Of a DNA stretch of 55,129 bases, positions 21,514 to 30,674 are shown piece after piece. Every line of letters starts with the position of its first letter. Positions within the stretch are counted from its first letter, which is position 1. A program made the translations under genes and the position numbers. A model generated the notes under the pieces. It ran no database searches, was not told the origin of the DNA, and was given only the letters and a program-made list of their open reading frames with translations. Source of the DNA: an uncultured Prevotellaceae bacterium (GTDB lineage: Bacteria; Bacteroidota; Bacteroidia; Bacteroidales; Bacteroidaceae); assembly GCA_902782305.1 (NCBI GenBank), contig CACZMV010000019.1:1-55129 (forward strand), in the 5' to 3' direction.

Positions 21514-23052
21514 ATGCCCGAACAAACAAACAATAGCGGAGGACAGCGTCGTCGCAGACAACAGCCAGTAGACAATACGTATGCACATGTTCAGCCACAG
21601 GCTACAGAGATAGAACGTGCTGTATTAGGAGCCTTGATGATTGACAAGGACGCCTATGCGGTGGTTTGTGAAATGCTGTTGCCTGAAAGCTTCTATGAGC
21701 CTCGCAACCAGAAAGTGTATCGTGCCATCATGGAACTTTCGATGCATGAGTTGCCTGTAGACGTATGGACAGTAACCGAGCAATTGGCGAAACAAGGTGA
21801 TTTGGAAGATGTTGGTGGACCTGGTTACGTGACAGAACTATCGTCACGAGTTGCCTCGTCAGCCAATATCGAGTATCATGCGCGAATCATTGCCCAGAAA
21901 TCACTGGCTCGTCAGTTGATTTCCTTCTCAAGCAATATCCAGACAAAGGCATTCGACGAGACGATTGATGTAGACGACTTGATGCAGGAAGCTGAAGGCT
22001 CACTCTTTGAGTTGGGTCAGCGAAACATGAAGAAGGACTACACGCAGATTGACCCAGTCATCAAGAATGCGGTAGACGTGATACAGAAGGCTGCAGCCAA
22101 TAAGGATGGTCTGACGGGTGTGCCTACAGGCTATCATAAGTTGGACGATATCACCTCTGGATGGCAACCTTCCGACTTGGTGATTATTGCAGGTCGTCCT
22201 GCGATGGGTAAGACCTCGTTCGCCCTCTCTATGGCAAAGAATATTGCAGCAGACTATAAGGTGCCAATGGCTTTCTTCTCGTTGGAAATGTCGAACGTTC
22301 AGTTGGTAAACCGTCTGATTTCAAACTGTTGTGAGATTCAGGGTTCGAAGATACTGAACGGACAATTGCAACCAGACGAGTGGGACAGACTGGATAAACG
22401 ACTGAATGGACTTTTGGGTGCTCCGCTGTATGTGGACGATACGCCAGGTCTTTCTGTTTTTGAACTACGCACCAAGGCTCGTCGACTGGTTCGTGAGCAT
22501 GGCGTGAAGATTATCATGATTGACTATCTGCAGCTGATGAATGCCAATGGTATGCGATTCTCTTCTCGTCAGGAGGAGGTGTCAACCATCTCTCGTTCGC
22601 TGAAGGGATTGGCTAAGGAGTTGGATGTTCCCATCTTGGCGCTCTCGCAGTTGAATCGTGGTGTGGAGAGTCGTGAAGGATTGGAAGGCAAGCGCCCTCA
22701 GTTGTCAGACTTGCGTGAATCGGGTGCCATTGAGCAGGATGCGGATATGGTGCTGTTTGTGCATCGTCCAGAGTATTACCATATCTATCAGGATGATAAT
22801 GGGCGCGACCTGCATGGTATGGCGCAGATTATCATTGCCAAGCATCGTAAGGGTGCTACGGGCGATGTGCTGTTGACCTTCCGAGGCGAGTTTACCCGTT
22901 TCGAGAATCCTGAGGATCGTCGTCTGGGTTCGAAGCGTCCTGATAATGGTGGTGAGATACTGGGCAGTAAAATGAATGATGACGCACAGCCTTCAGCTGA
23001 TGCATCACCATTCGGAGGATTTGAGGAACCAGCAGGTCCACTGCCTTTCTGA
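21514..23052 (+). CDS. dnaB: Replicative DNA helicase DnaB
   Basis: Hexameric helicase that unwinds DNA ahead of the fork and binds primase through its N-terminal domain. The 512-residue protein has the N-terminal DnaB domain (ERAVLGALMIDKDAYAVVCE), Walker A GRPAMGKTS at 227-235, Walker B IIMIDYLQLM, the H3/H4 stretch LSQLNRGVESREGLEGKRP, LSDLRESGAIEQDADMVLFV and the arginine finger region KHRKGATGDVLLTF. Residues 470-512 are a low-complexity tail ending AGPLPF, common in the phylum. Single gene, plus strand. Confidence 0.97.
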   Translation: MPEQTNNSGGQRRRRQQPVDNTYAHVQPQATEIERAVLGALMIDKDAYAVVCEMLLPESFYEPRNQKVYRAIMELSMHELPVDVWTVTEQLAKQGDLEDVGGPGYVTELSSRVASSANIEYHARIIAQKSLARQLISFSSNIQTKAFDETIDVDDLMQEAEGSLFELGQRNMKKDYTQIDPVIKNAVDVIQKAAANKDGLTGVPTGYHKLDDITSGWQPSDLVIIAGRPAMGKTSFALSMAKNIAADYKVPMAFFSLEMSNVQLVNRLISNCCEIQGSKILNGQLQPDEWDRLDKRLNGLLGAPLYVDDTPGLSVFELRTKARRLVREHGVKIIMIDYLQLMNANGMRFSSRQEEVSTISRSLKGLAKELDVPILALSQLNRGVESREGLEGKRPQLSDLRESGAIEQDADMVLFVHRPEYYHIYQDDNGRDLHGMAQIIIAKHRKGATGDVLLTFRGEFTRFENPEDRRLGSKRPDNGGEILGSKMNDDAQPSADASPFGGFEEPAGPLPF

Positions 23053-23072
23053 TTCCTTATTAGTTTCTGAAA

Positions 23073-24749
23073 TTATTTAGAATACTTATCTATCAGTGAT
23101 TGAGCTTGGCTGTTGCCGAGCTCTTTTGCTTTGGTGAGGTTCTTCAGACCTTCTGCCTTCTGACCTTTCACACACTGAGCCAGTCCAAGCAACAGATAAC
23201 CATCGCTTCCCTCTGGGGCCATACTGATGCAACCCTTTGCTGACTCAATGGCCTCGTCAATCATTCCGACGCGCAGTTCGACATTGGCCTTCTCTGCACG
23301 ATAAACCAGTTCGTTGGGTTCCATCTCAGCAGCACGACGAATGTCGTTCAAAGCCTGCTGGTAAAGGTGACCAGCAAACTCAGCCTGCTCGCGAAGGAAA
23401 TAGAAATTGGCACCCAGTTGTGCAGCCATCAGTGTCTCATAGTCATTATAATCGTTCACTGCAGGACGATATTTCTTGGCCTCGAAGAGTGCCTGTGCAC
23501 GCGCATAAAGATAAGGTGCAGCAGTCTTGATATAAGGCTTGGTGAATGTGTTGACAGCGCTGTCGAGTAGGGCAAGAGCCGCTTCCTTATCGTTCATCTG
23601 CGTCTTACACTGGGCTGCAGCATAGTAGGATTCTGCCTTCATCATATCAGTCTTAGCCAGTTCCATATAAATGTTGTAGGCTTCATCGTATTTTTGCTGG
23701 GCAAACAGAATCTGAGCCTGCAGCTGTTCATAGACGGGCTGAGGATTTGCGTTGTATGCAGCCTTTGCCTCTTCCAATGCAAAGTCAAGTGTCCAAGGCT
23801 CATAGGGCTTATCGTTCTTATAGAGTATTTTCTGGAAAACCATCTGTGCATACTGATAGTGCGCATCGTCCTTCATATCACCCACTTTGATAGCTTGCTT
23901 CATGTCATCGTCAGCACCTTGGAAATCGTCTTTAGCCATCTTCTGGCGAGCTCTGTAGATATAGCCATCAGAAGACTGTGGGAATTTCTCGATGAACCGG
24001 TTGATAAGTTGGTCATACTCTTCAGTGCTCATCGTTGAGGATGAAACATAGAGTGCCAACGTAGCTTCGCTTTGGTCATCGGGCAAAGCCTTGGTAATCT
24101 TTACAGTACGCAGAACGGGATCGTTCTGACTCAGTGCAGACATGTGAAGACTATTGGCATAGCGGGCACTGACAGCATAACCTGTAGTCGATTTTCCACT
24201 GGCTGAGGGTTGCAGGATGCCTACTGCTTCACCTTGCTCGTTCAGAATGGGGCAACCCACCTGCTGATCGGATGTCTCCATATTCAAGGTGTAATAAGTA
24301 TAGCCTTCGCCAAACTGCTCGGCGCTACTTACCGTTCCTTTAGTACAAGCAGGAACCTTCTTCACAGCATAAGGCATCAGCCACAGCGTGGCACCATTGC
24401 TGGCAGCATTCTGGGCAATGCTCAAGGCTTGTGTCTTCTTGGCTATCACATGAAACTTGGCCACATCGTACATGTCGTTATAACCTATCAAGCAATCTAC
24501 CTCCATCTCCTTGCCTTGCGCGTCGATAATCACAGCACGCTGGGCGTTCTTGAAAGGAGCAAAACTGCTGACTGCCTGACCTTGTTCGTCGATGAAGAAA
24601 CCATTGACGCTGGCCAGCAATGAGCCATCAGCGCCAAATGTCTTCAGTGTGAATACTGCCTGCGCTGCTTTCTTTGTCCAAGCGGGATTTTGTGCGTAAG
24701 AGACTGTAGCCAACAGCATACAGCCTATCATGAAAAATAGTCGTTTCAT
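23073..24749 (-). CDS. Exported trypsin-fold pseudo-protease fused to TPR repeats
   Basis: A 558-residue protein with signal peptide MKRLFFMIGCMLLATVSYA. Residues about 20-220 follow the trypsin-like (DegP-type) fold: SVNGFFIDEQGQAVSSF where proteases have TNxHV, YNDMYDVAKFHV for the Asp, and SDQQVGCPILNEQGEAVGIL where GNSGGP is expected. The catalytic His and Ser are both missing, so it is most likely inactive and binding only. Residues about 250-558 contain TPR-like helices (AEMEPNELVYRAEKANVELR, GSDGYLLLGLAQCVKGQKAE). Last gene of the dnaN-recN operon, overlapping recN by 4 bp (ATGA). Confidence 0.85.
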   Translation of the reverse strand: MKRLFFMIGCMLLATVSYAQNPAWTKKAAQAVFTLKTFGADGSLLASVNGFFIDEQGQAVSSFAPFKNAQRAVIIDAQGKEMEVDCLIGYNDMYDVAKFHVIAKKTQALSIAQNAASNGATLWLMPYAVKKVPACTKGTVSSAEQFGEGYTYYTLNMETSDQQVGCPILNEQGEAVGILQPSASGKSTTGYAVSARYANSLHMSALSQNDPVLRTVKITKALPDDQSEATLALYVSSSTMSTEEYDQLINRFIEKFPQSSDGYIYRARQKMAKDDFQGADDDMKQAIKVGDMKDDAHYQYAQMVFQKILYKNDKPYEPWTLDFALEEAKAAYNANPQPVYEQLQAQILFAQQKYDEAYNIYMELAKTDMMKAESYYAAAQCKTQMNDKEAALALLDSAVNTFTKPYIKTAAPYLYARAQALFEAKKYRPAVNDYNDYETLMAAQLGANFYFLREQAEFAGHLYQQALNDIRRAAEMEPNELVYRAEKANVELRVGMIDEAIESAKGCISMAPEGSDGYLLLGLAQCVKGQKAEGLKNLTKAKELGNSQAQSLIDKYSK

Positions 24750-26404
24750 ATCTTTAAAAGTTCTTTTGCATTTTGTATGGCAGCATCGCTGATGTCACTT
24801 CCGCTCAGCATCTGGGCTATCTCAGTGATGCGCTCTTCGTTGTTCAGTTCTGTCATGTGGCTGACAGTGCCATTCTTGGTTTCTTCCTTAGAAACACGAT
24901 AGTGATGACTGCCCAAAGCAGCTATCTGAGGCAGGTGGGTAATAGAGATAACCTGTCGCTCCGTGCGTCCCATCTCCTGCATGATTTGTGCCATCTTCTC
25001 AGCAATCTTTCCACTCACACCAGTGTCTATCTCGTCGAAGATGATGGTGGGCAACTTCACAGCTCCGCTGATCATTGCTTTCAATGATAGCATCACACGG
25101 GCAATCTCACCACCTGATGCCACCTGCGATACAGGTTGGAGTGGGGTGGATGTGTTGGCAGAAAAGAGGAACGAGATGCTGTCTTGTCCGTTCTTTCCCA
25201 GCTCTGTTTTCGTGATGCTCACGTCAAAGCGTGCGTGGGGCATGCCGAGTTGCTCGAGACGTTGTGCCAACTGGCTCCGCATGTTGTCCGCAGTGGCTCG
25301 GCGCATGGTCGATATAGTCTCGGCACGTTGTGCGCATAGGCTCCGCAGCTTGGCAACTTCCTTTTCCATCTCGCTCACTGCTTCGTCACTGTTCTCAATA
25401 TGCGAAAGTTTCAGCTTCAAGTCGTCGCGCTGCTGGATGAGTTCCTCAACGGTTTCAACATGATATTTCTTCTCCAACTCATACAGACGGTCCAGACGAT
25501 TGTTGATATTATCCAGTTCTGCAGGGTTGAAATCGGTTCGCTCCAATAGCTGGCTCACCTCGTCAGCAATGTCTTTCAGTTCTATGCGACAAGAGTCCAA
25601 GCGCTCTGTCAGTTCAGCAGTCTTTGGCATTACCTTGCTGATACCATTCAGTGCGTTATAGGCTGATTTTACTTGCGAAACCACTCCGCTTTCATCACCA
25701 TTCAGGGCATTGTCTGCCTCATAGAGTGCCGTCTTGATGTCCTCAGCATGCGACATTGTCTCGCTCTGCTGTTCCAATTCTTCCTGTTCGCCTTCCACCA
25801 ATTGCGCAGCTTCCAGCTCGTCATACTGGAATTGCAGGAAGTCAGCATTCTGCTTGTTGCGCTCTATCTCTTCGCGCAACTGGTTCAGCTCCTTCGTCTT
25901 CTGCTGATAGTTGGCAAAGCATTGCTGGTATTCCTCCAGCTCCTTGCTGTCGTTAGCCAGAATATCGACTACGTTCAGCTGGAAGTCTTGCTTGTTCAGC
26001 AATAGGTTCTGGTGTTGCGAGTGAACATCCATCAGCTGATCGCCCAACTCCTTCAGCATCGTCAGTGCCACAGGAGTGTCGTTGATAAAGGCACGACTCT
26101 TGCCTGCAGCTGTCAACTCACGACGGATGATGGTGTCGTGGTCGTCGTATTCAATATCGTTCTCGTCGAAGAAGGGCTTCAGGTCGTAGCGCGACAAGTC
26201 GAAGTGTGCTTCTATCACACAACGGTCTGCTCCCTGCTTGATGCTCTTCGAGTCGGCTCGCTGTCCTAACAAGAGTCCGATGGCTCCCAAAATGATAGAC
26301 TTTCCTGCACCCGTCTCACCCGTAATCACGGAGAAGCCTGGATGCAGCTCTATGTCGAGCTCATCAATCAGCGTAAAATTCTTGATATATAGTTGTTGTA
26401 ACAT
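24746..26404 (-). CDS. recN: DNA repair protein RecN
   Basis: SMC-like ATPase acting early in double-strand-break repair. The 552-residue protein has Walker A GETGAGKS (29-36), long coiled coils in the middle (about 160-370, Glu/Gln/Leu-rich), the signature ASGGEIARVMLSLKAM, Walker B PTIIFDEIDTGVSG and the H-loop ISITHLPQIAALGSHHY. Length is normal. Four bases separate it from the DUF4835 gene above and it overlaps the TPR gene below. Confidence 0.96.
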   Translation of the reverse strand: MLQQLYIKNFTLIDELDIELHPGFSVITGETGAGKSIILGAIGLLLGQRADSKSIKQGADRCVIEAHFDLSRYDLKPFFDENDIEYDDHDTIIRRELTAAGKSRAFINDTPVALTMLKELGDQLMDVHSQHQNLLLNKQDFQLNVVDILANDSKELEEYQQCFANYQQKTKELNQLREEIERNKQNADFLQFQYDELEAAQLVEGEQEELEQQSETMSHAEDIKTALYEADNALNGDESGVVSQVKSAYNALNGISKVMPKTAELTERLDSCRIELKDIADEVSQLLERTDFNPAELDNINNRLDRLYELEKKYHVETVEELIQQRDDLKLKLSHIENSDEAVSEMEKEVAKLRSLCAQRAETISTMRRATADNMRSQLAQRLEQLGMPHARFDVSITKTELGKNGQDSISFLFSANTSTPLQPVSQVASGGEIARVMLSLKAMISGAVKLPTIIFDEIDTGVSGKIAEKMAQIMQEMGRTERQVISITHLPQIAALGSHHYRVSKEETKNGTVSHMTELNNEERITEIAQMLSGSDISDAAIQNAKELLKI

Positions 26405-26407
26405 GCC

Positions 26408-27328
26408 TTATTTTCTTATTTTCTCCCAGGCTTCATTCTGTGCAGCATTAATGCTCATCAGCATGTCGTAAATAGCCTGTTTCTCTTTCTGCGTTCCCTT
26501 TCCTTCGTAAATGTTGGCTATCTCGTCGCGCTTATAGTCTGTCCAAATCTGTGGCAACAGACTCAAAGGCTTCTGTTCGTGAGCCACTTTCAAGTCCTTT
26601 TCCAAAGCCTCTGAAATGTTGGTGCGTCCACGTTCCACGTTGTTCGCCATTTCGTCCAATCCTGTGCGATAGTAGTCGTATTGCAACTGTCTGAAGGGTT
26701 TCATCTGCTCGTCCAGATAGTCGTTGATAATGGCAAAGCGGTTGCGACTGTCCTCAAACGATTTCCATCCTGAGAAGCCTAAATCCTGCGCATTATTCAC
26801 CAAGTGCATGCATCGCATCAGGATGTCTGTTCCTCCCATGGGCGCAAAGCTGTCGAGGTCCAGTCCGATGATGAGGTAGGCATAATACGCCATCAGGGCA
26901 GTCAGCTGATTGTCTACCATTTCATCGTTGAAGTTCAGCTGGTCGAACTGCGCAAACTGGAAATTGAATTGCGCGTCCTTATTATTATATAAGGTGGAGT
27001 TGTACGTAGCATTGAAGACGGGACGGTTGGCCTGAATCAGTGCTGTGCACTCAAATAGATTCGAGGAGGGATCATACTTCGTTACGGTGAGGTTGAAGTT
27101 GACTGTGATACGCTCGTGCTTCTGAAACTGCAACTCAGTCCATTGACGATCGTTCATCCATTGCTCCAGTGTCTGTTGCAGATTGTCAAACACCGTTTTG
27201 TCCGTGCGCTCAATCTGTTGCGTGTTGAGGTTGATTTTCACCTCCAACTCCTGTGCAGAGGCCATCACGCCACAAAGCACCATCATAACGGTTATCATCA
27301 ACCTGTATGTCAGCGTCCCTCGTCTCAT
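26408..27328 (-). CDS. DUF4835 family protein (PorD-type)
   Basis: A 306-residue protein with a signal peptide (LMITVMMVLCGVMASAQ). Conserved family stretches: LEVKINLNTQQIERTDKTVF, LQQTLEQWMNDRQWTELQF, FQFAQFDQLNFNDEMVDNQL and AYYAYLIIGLDLDSFAPMGG. DUF4835 is found across Bacteroidetes, almost always between coaBC and recN as here, and in some species is annotated as the type IX secretion-associated protein PorD. No other type IX component is in the window. Periplasmic location expected. Confidence 0.85.
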   Translation of the reverse strand: MRRGTLTYRLMITVMMVLCGVMASAQELEVKINLNTQQIERTDKTVFDNLQQTLEQWMNDRQWTELQFQKHERITVNFNLTVTKYDPSSNLFECTALIQANRPVFNATYNSTLYNNKDAQFNFQFAQFDQLNFNDEMVDNQLTALMAYYAYLIIGLDLDSFAPMGGTDILMRCMHLVNNAQDLGFSGWKSFEDSRNRFAIINDYLDEQMKPFRQLQYDYYRTGLDEMANNVERGRTNISEALEKDLKVAHEQKPLSLLPQIWTDYKRDEIANIYEGKGTQKEKQAIYDMLMSINAAQNEAWEKIRK

Positions 27329-27335
27329 CTTTGGC

Positions 27336-28523
27336 TTATAGTCGTTTGCTCAACTCATTCACGATATCCTTCGCCACCTCTGTCTTGGGCTTCTTGTCGA
27401 AGTCCACTTGTCCGTTGGCTGAAAGGATGCTTATCTGATTGTCGTCCGACTGGAAACAAGTGCCCTTGCGCTGTAGCGAGTTCAGCACGATGAAGTCGAG
27501 GTTCTTCTTCTGCAACTTTTTCTGTGCATTAGCCTCCTCGTCGTTAGTTTCCAGCGCAAAGCCAACCAGCAGTTGTCCTTGCTTCTTCATCTGTCCCAGT
27601 TGGGCAGCAATATCGTGCGTTGGTTTCAGTCGGATGACCAAATCGTCCTTCTCGCGCTTGATTTTCTCTGTGGCAACGTTCTCAGGACGGAAGTCGGCTA
27701 CTGCAGCACAAAGAATGGCTGCATCCATGTTGGCAAAAGTGGTGGTAGCAGCTTGGTACATCTCCTCGCAACTCTCCACGTCTATGCGATGGATGTTTGC
27801 AGAGCACGACATGCTGACAGGACCTGCAATCAGCGTCACCTCAGCGCCACGACGCGCACACTCTTCAGCCAGCGCGAAGCCCATCTTCCCACTGCTGTAG
27901 TTGCCAATGAACCTTACGGGGTCTATCTTCTCGTATGTAGGACCAGCTGTTATCATGATGCGCTTGCCCTGCAAGTCTTTCTCCTCGAAATAATTGTCCA
28001 GATAAGCCACGATGTTCTCAGGTTCTTCCATACGTCCCTTGCCCTCCAAGCCAGAAGCCAGAAAACCACTTTGGGGCTCGATGATCTGATTGCCGAACGA
28101 GCGCAGACGATCCATGTTTGCCTGAGTTGTGGGATGCTGGTACATGTCCAAGTCCATAGCGGGCGCGATGAACACAGGAGCTTTCATCGACAGATAGGTG
28201 GTTACCAACATGTTATCAGCAACACCATTTGCCATCTTTCCCAACGTTGAGGCTGTACAGGGAGCTATCAACATAGCGTCAGCCCACAAGCCCAGTTTGA
28301 CATGCGAGTTCCAAGTACCGTCACGTTGTGAGAAGAACTCGCTCACCACAGGTTTCTGGGTGAGCGTTGATAGGGTGATGGGGGTAATGAACTCCTTGCC
28401 TGCAGGGGTGATGACTACCTGCACTTCGGCACCAGCTTTAACCAGTCCTCTGATGATGTAGCAAGCCTTGTAGGCAGCGATGGAGCCCGTTATACCTAAT
28501 ACGATTTTCTTTCCTTTAAGCAT
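27336..28523 (-). CDS. coaBC: Bifunctional phosphopantothenoylcysteine decarboxylase/synthetase
   Basis: Catalyses two steps of coenzyme A synthesis: ligation of phosphopantothenate with cysteine (CoaB) and FMN-dependent decarboxylation (CoaC). The 395-residue protein has the CoaC half first (GKKIVLGITGSIAAYKACYI, PCTASTLGKMANGVADNML, FIAPAMDLDMYQHP with the catalytic PAMD-type motif), then CoaB (RIMITAGPTYEKIDPVRFIG, NYSSGKMGFALAEECARRG, and a Lys-rich KIKREKDDLVIRLKPTHDI). Start ATG 28523 lies 3 bp after the exonuclease stop; all six genes from dnaN to the TPR gene are tightly packed. Confidence 0.96.
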   Translation of the reverse strand: MLKGKKIVLGITGSIAAYKACYIIRGLVKAGAEVQVVITPAGKEFITPITLSTLTQKPVVSEFFSQRDGTWNSHVKLGLWADAMLIAPCTASTLGKMANGVADNMLVTTYLSMKAPVFIAPAMDLDMYQHPTTQANMDRLRSFGNQIIEPQSGFLASGLEGKGRMEEPENIVAYLDNYFEEKDLQGKRIMITAGPTYEKIDPVRFIGNYSSGKMGFALAEECARRGAEVTLIAGPVSMSCSANIHRIDVESCEEMYQAATTTFANMDAAILCAAVADFRPENVATEKIKREKDDLVIRLKPTHDIAAQLGQMKKQGQLLVGFALETNDEEANAQKKLQKKNLDFIVLNSLQRKGTCFQSDDNQISILSANGQVDFDKKPKTEVAKDIVNELSKRL

Positions 28524-28526
28524 TGT

Positions 28527-29339
28527 TTATTTGTTGGCTTCACGCAAACGGATGCGTGTCAGCACTTGCTTGGTGTTATAGGTGAAGTCGCCAGCCAGTA
28601 TCCAGCTATAGTATCCAGGGTCGAAACGTAGCACCTCGGCTACGGGCACGCCCTTGTGTTTTCCAAAGTTGAACACCTCTGTGCGTTGTCCATTGACGTC
28701 AGCCCATATAATACGACCTGCAAAGTCCACATTGTCGCTTGTCTTGGAGAATTCAGCCAGACTATCCATGTCGTTCTCCAACACCTTCTCTGTGTCTTCG
28801 TTGGCACCAGGGGCATACTTGTCCAACTGGCCCATCAGCACGCGATAGGTTGCTTCCGTGTCTTGGTCAGCACGATGCGCCTCAAAGTCATCCTCCATCT
28901 TTCGTCCACAATAGAACTTGTAGGCAGCAGCCAGATTTCTGCGCTCCATTTTTCTGAAAATGGCACAGGCATCAATGAGGCGACACTTCGAGAAGTCGAA
29001 GTCAATGCCCGCACGCAGGAACTCCTCAGCCAACAAGGGCACATCGAAATTGTTGGAGTTATATCCTGCTATGTCGGAGCCTACGAACACCTCGTTCAGC
29101 TTCGAAGCCAACTGCTTGAAGGTTGGCTTGTCCTTTACGTCTTCGTTGGTGATACCAGTCAACTGTACGACCACCTCAGGAATCGTCTTTTCAGGGTTGA
29201 TGAGCTCGTCGCCACGCACCTCTTTCCCGTCAGGGAACACCTTAATATATGACAACTGGATGACGCGGTCCTTGACCAAGTCAAGGCCCGTAGTCTCCAA
29301 GTCGAAAATCACCAGTGGTTTCTTAAGATTCAGTTTCAT
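28527..29339 (-). CDS. DnaQ-like 3'-5' exonuclease
   Basis: A 270-residue DEDDh exonuclease of the DNA polymerase III epsilon type. ExoI is VIFDLETTGL (catalytic Asp and Glu), ExoII has IAGYNSNNFDVPLLAEEF, ExoIII has HRADQDTEATYRVL with the His. Residues about 185-270 form an added domain (IWADVNGQRTEVFNFGKHKG, VPVAEVLRFDPGYYSWILAG) common in Bacteroidetes exonucleases. Located just after dnaN, the sliding clamp gene, which suits a proofreading or repair role. The 7-bp repeat array at 29342-29397 sits between the two genes. Confidence 0.9.
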   Translation of the reverse strand: MKLNLKKPLVIFDLETTGLDLVKDRVIQLSYIKVFPDGKEVRGDELINPEKTIPEVVVQLTGITNEDVKDKPTFKQLASKLNEVFVGSDIAGYNSNNFDVPLLAEEFLRAGIDFDFSKCRLIDACAIFRKMERRNLAAAYKFYCGRKMEDDFEAHRADQDTEATYRVLMGQLDKYAPGANEDTEKVLENDMDSLAEFSKTSDNVDFAGRIIWADVNGQRTEVFNFGKHKGVPVAEVLRFDPGYYSWILAGDFTYNTKQVLTRIRLREANK

Positions 29340-29341
29340 AA

Positions 29342-29397
29342 TTATGAATTATGCATTATGAATTATGCATTATGAATTATGCATTAATCATTAATCA
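29342..29397. repeat. 7-bp tandem repeat array (TTATGAA/TTATGCA)
   Basis: Eight heptamers: TTATGAA and TTATGCA alternate three times, then TTAATCA twice. It occupies the spacer upstream of the exonuclease start (minus, 29339) and runs into the stop region of dnaN (29384). Confidence 0.9.
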
Positions 29398-30505
29398 GCA
29401 TGGGCATCATCAGCATCAGCACATCCTGGTTCTCTGGTTGCTCAGAGGGCAGTACCAATCCTGCACGACTTGCATCAGCCAACTTGATGATAACCTCAGT
29501 GCACTCGAAGTTGTTCAAAATCTCGATGAACGAAGCACCCTTGAATCCGATGCTCATAGGCTGTCCGTTATACTCGCAGGCTATGCGCTCTGTAGCTGTC
29601 TTCGAGAAGTCGTAGTCCTCAGCATTCAACTGCAGGGTACCACCTTCCACGTGGAAGCGAATCAGGTTGCTGGAATCGTTGGCGAAAGGCTGTACACGAC
29701 GCAGAGCAGCCAGCAAACCCAGACGGTCAACGGTCAGCAGGTTAGGATTGTTCTGTGGAATCACTGAGTTGTAGTTGGGATAGCGACCCTCAATCAGACG
29801 GCAGATAATCTCGCCCTCGCCATAGTTGATCTGTGCGTTGCGCTCGTCAAAGCGAATCACTACGTCGCCACCATCCTTGCCCAGCAGGTTCTTCAGCAGA
29901 CCAGCAGGTTTCTTAGGCAGAATGAAGGAAGCAGGCTCACCCTGAATAGTCATCAGACGATTGCGCACCAGCTTGTGACCATCAGAAGCTACGATAGCCA
30001 GACACTCAGGTGTCAGGTCGAAGTAGATACCATTCATCACAGGGCGAAGCTCGTCCTGAGCGGTGGCAAACAGGGTGCGGTTGATGTTCTCAGCCAACAA
30101 GGCGTTGGGGATTGTAATCTCGTGGGCTGCAAACTCCATGTCCTGAGGCTGTGGGTATTCATCGGCATTCTCGATGGGCAGTGAGAACAGACCGTTCTGA
30201 TAAGAAATCTTTGCCAAGTTAGTAGTCTGGTCCACATCGAAAGTGATGGGTTGCTCTGAGAAGCCTTTTACAGCTTCCAACAAGTCGTGGTTACCAATGG
30301 CAAAGCGTCCGTTGCCGTCGCTCTCTGTCAGTTCGAGTTGTGTCTTCATGACGTTCTCGCTGTCAGAGGCTGTCAGGTAAAGTACGTTGTCGTGAATGTC
30401 GAACAGGAAATCAGCCAAGATAGGCAGTGAATTCTTGCTGTTGATTACTCTCGAAAGAGCATTGAGTCTGCTGCTAAGCGCAGTGCTTGATACGGTAAAT
30501 CTCAT
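29384..30505 (-). CDS. dnaN: DNA polymerase III beta subunit (sliding clamp)
   Basis: Ring clamp that tethers polymerase to DNA. The 373-residue protein has three repeated clamp domains: N-terminal MRFTVSSTALSSRLNALSRV and INSKNSLPILADFLFDIHDN, middle AQDELRPVMNGIYFDLTPE, C-terminal ANDSSNLIRFHVEGGTLQLN and the final LPSEQPENQDVLMLMMPMLI. First gene of the minus operon, with a promoter divergent from that of the DUF3127 gene. Position away from dnaA is usual in Bacteroidetes. Confidence 0.97.
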   Translation of the reverse strand: MRFTVSSTALSSRLNALSRVINSKNSLPILADFLFDIHDNVLYLTASDSENVMKTQLELTESDGNGRFAIGNHDLLEAVKGFSEQPITFDVDQTTNLAKISYQNGLFSLPIENADEYPQPQDMEFAAHEITIPNALLAENINRTLFATAQDELRPVMNGIYFDLTPECLAIVASDGHKLVRNRLMTIQGEPASFILPKKPAGLLKNLLGKDGGDVVIRFDERNAQINYGEGEIICRLIEGRYPNYNSVIPQNNPNLLTVDRLGLLAALRRVQPFANDSSNLIRFHVEGGTLQLNAEDYDFSKTATERIACEYNGQPMSIGFKGASFIEILNNFECTEVIIKLADASRAGLVLPSEQPENQDVLMLMMPMLIND

Positions 30506-30548
30506 GAGTATTTATACTTTTAGTTTTGTTCCATATTCTTAATTGAGC

Positions 30549-30630
30549 ACAAAAATACAAAAAGTCTGGCTCAATAGCAAAAATAATCGAGGAAAAATTC
30601 TCATTTTAGAATTATTTTCCGTAATTTCGC
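30549..30630. promoter_or_regulatory. Divergent promoters of dnaN and DUF3127
   Basis: Minus -7 TATTTTTGT (30549-30557) for dnaN; plus -7 TAATTTCGC (30622-30630, one mismatch to TAnnTTTG) for the DUF3127 gene, 45 bp before its ATG. Confidence 0.6.
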
Positions 30631-30674
30631 AATCTGAAACAATAAATTAATTCAAAAAGAACGTATAAAGTATT

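Noticed and set aside
29342-29397. CRISPR or phase-variation tract
   Set aside because: Units are 7 bp without spacers. A frame-switching role is unlikely because the array is mostly intergenic.
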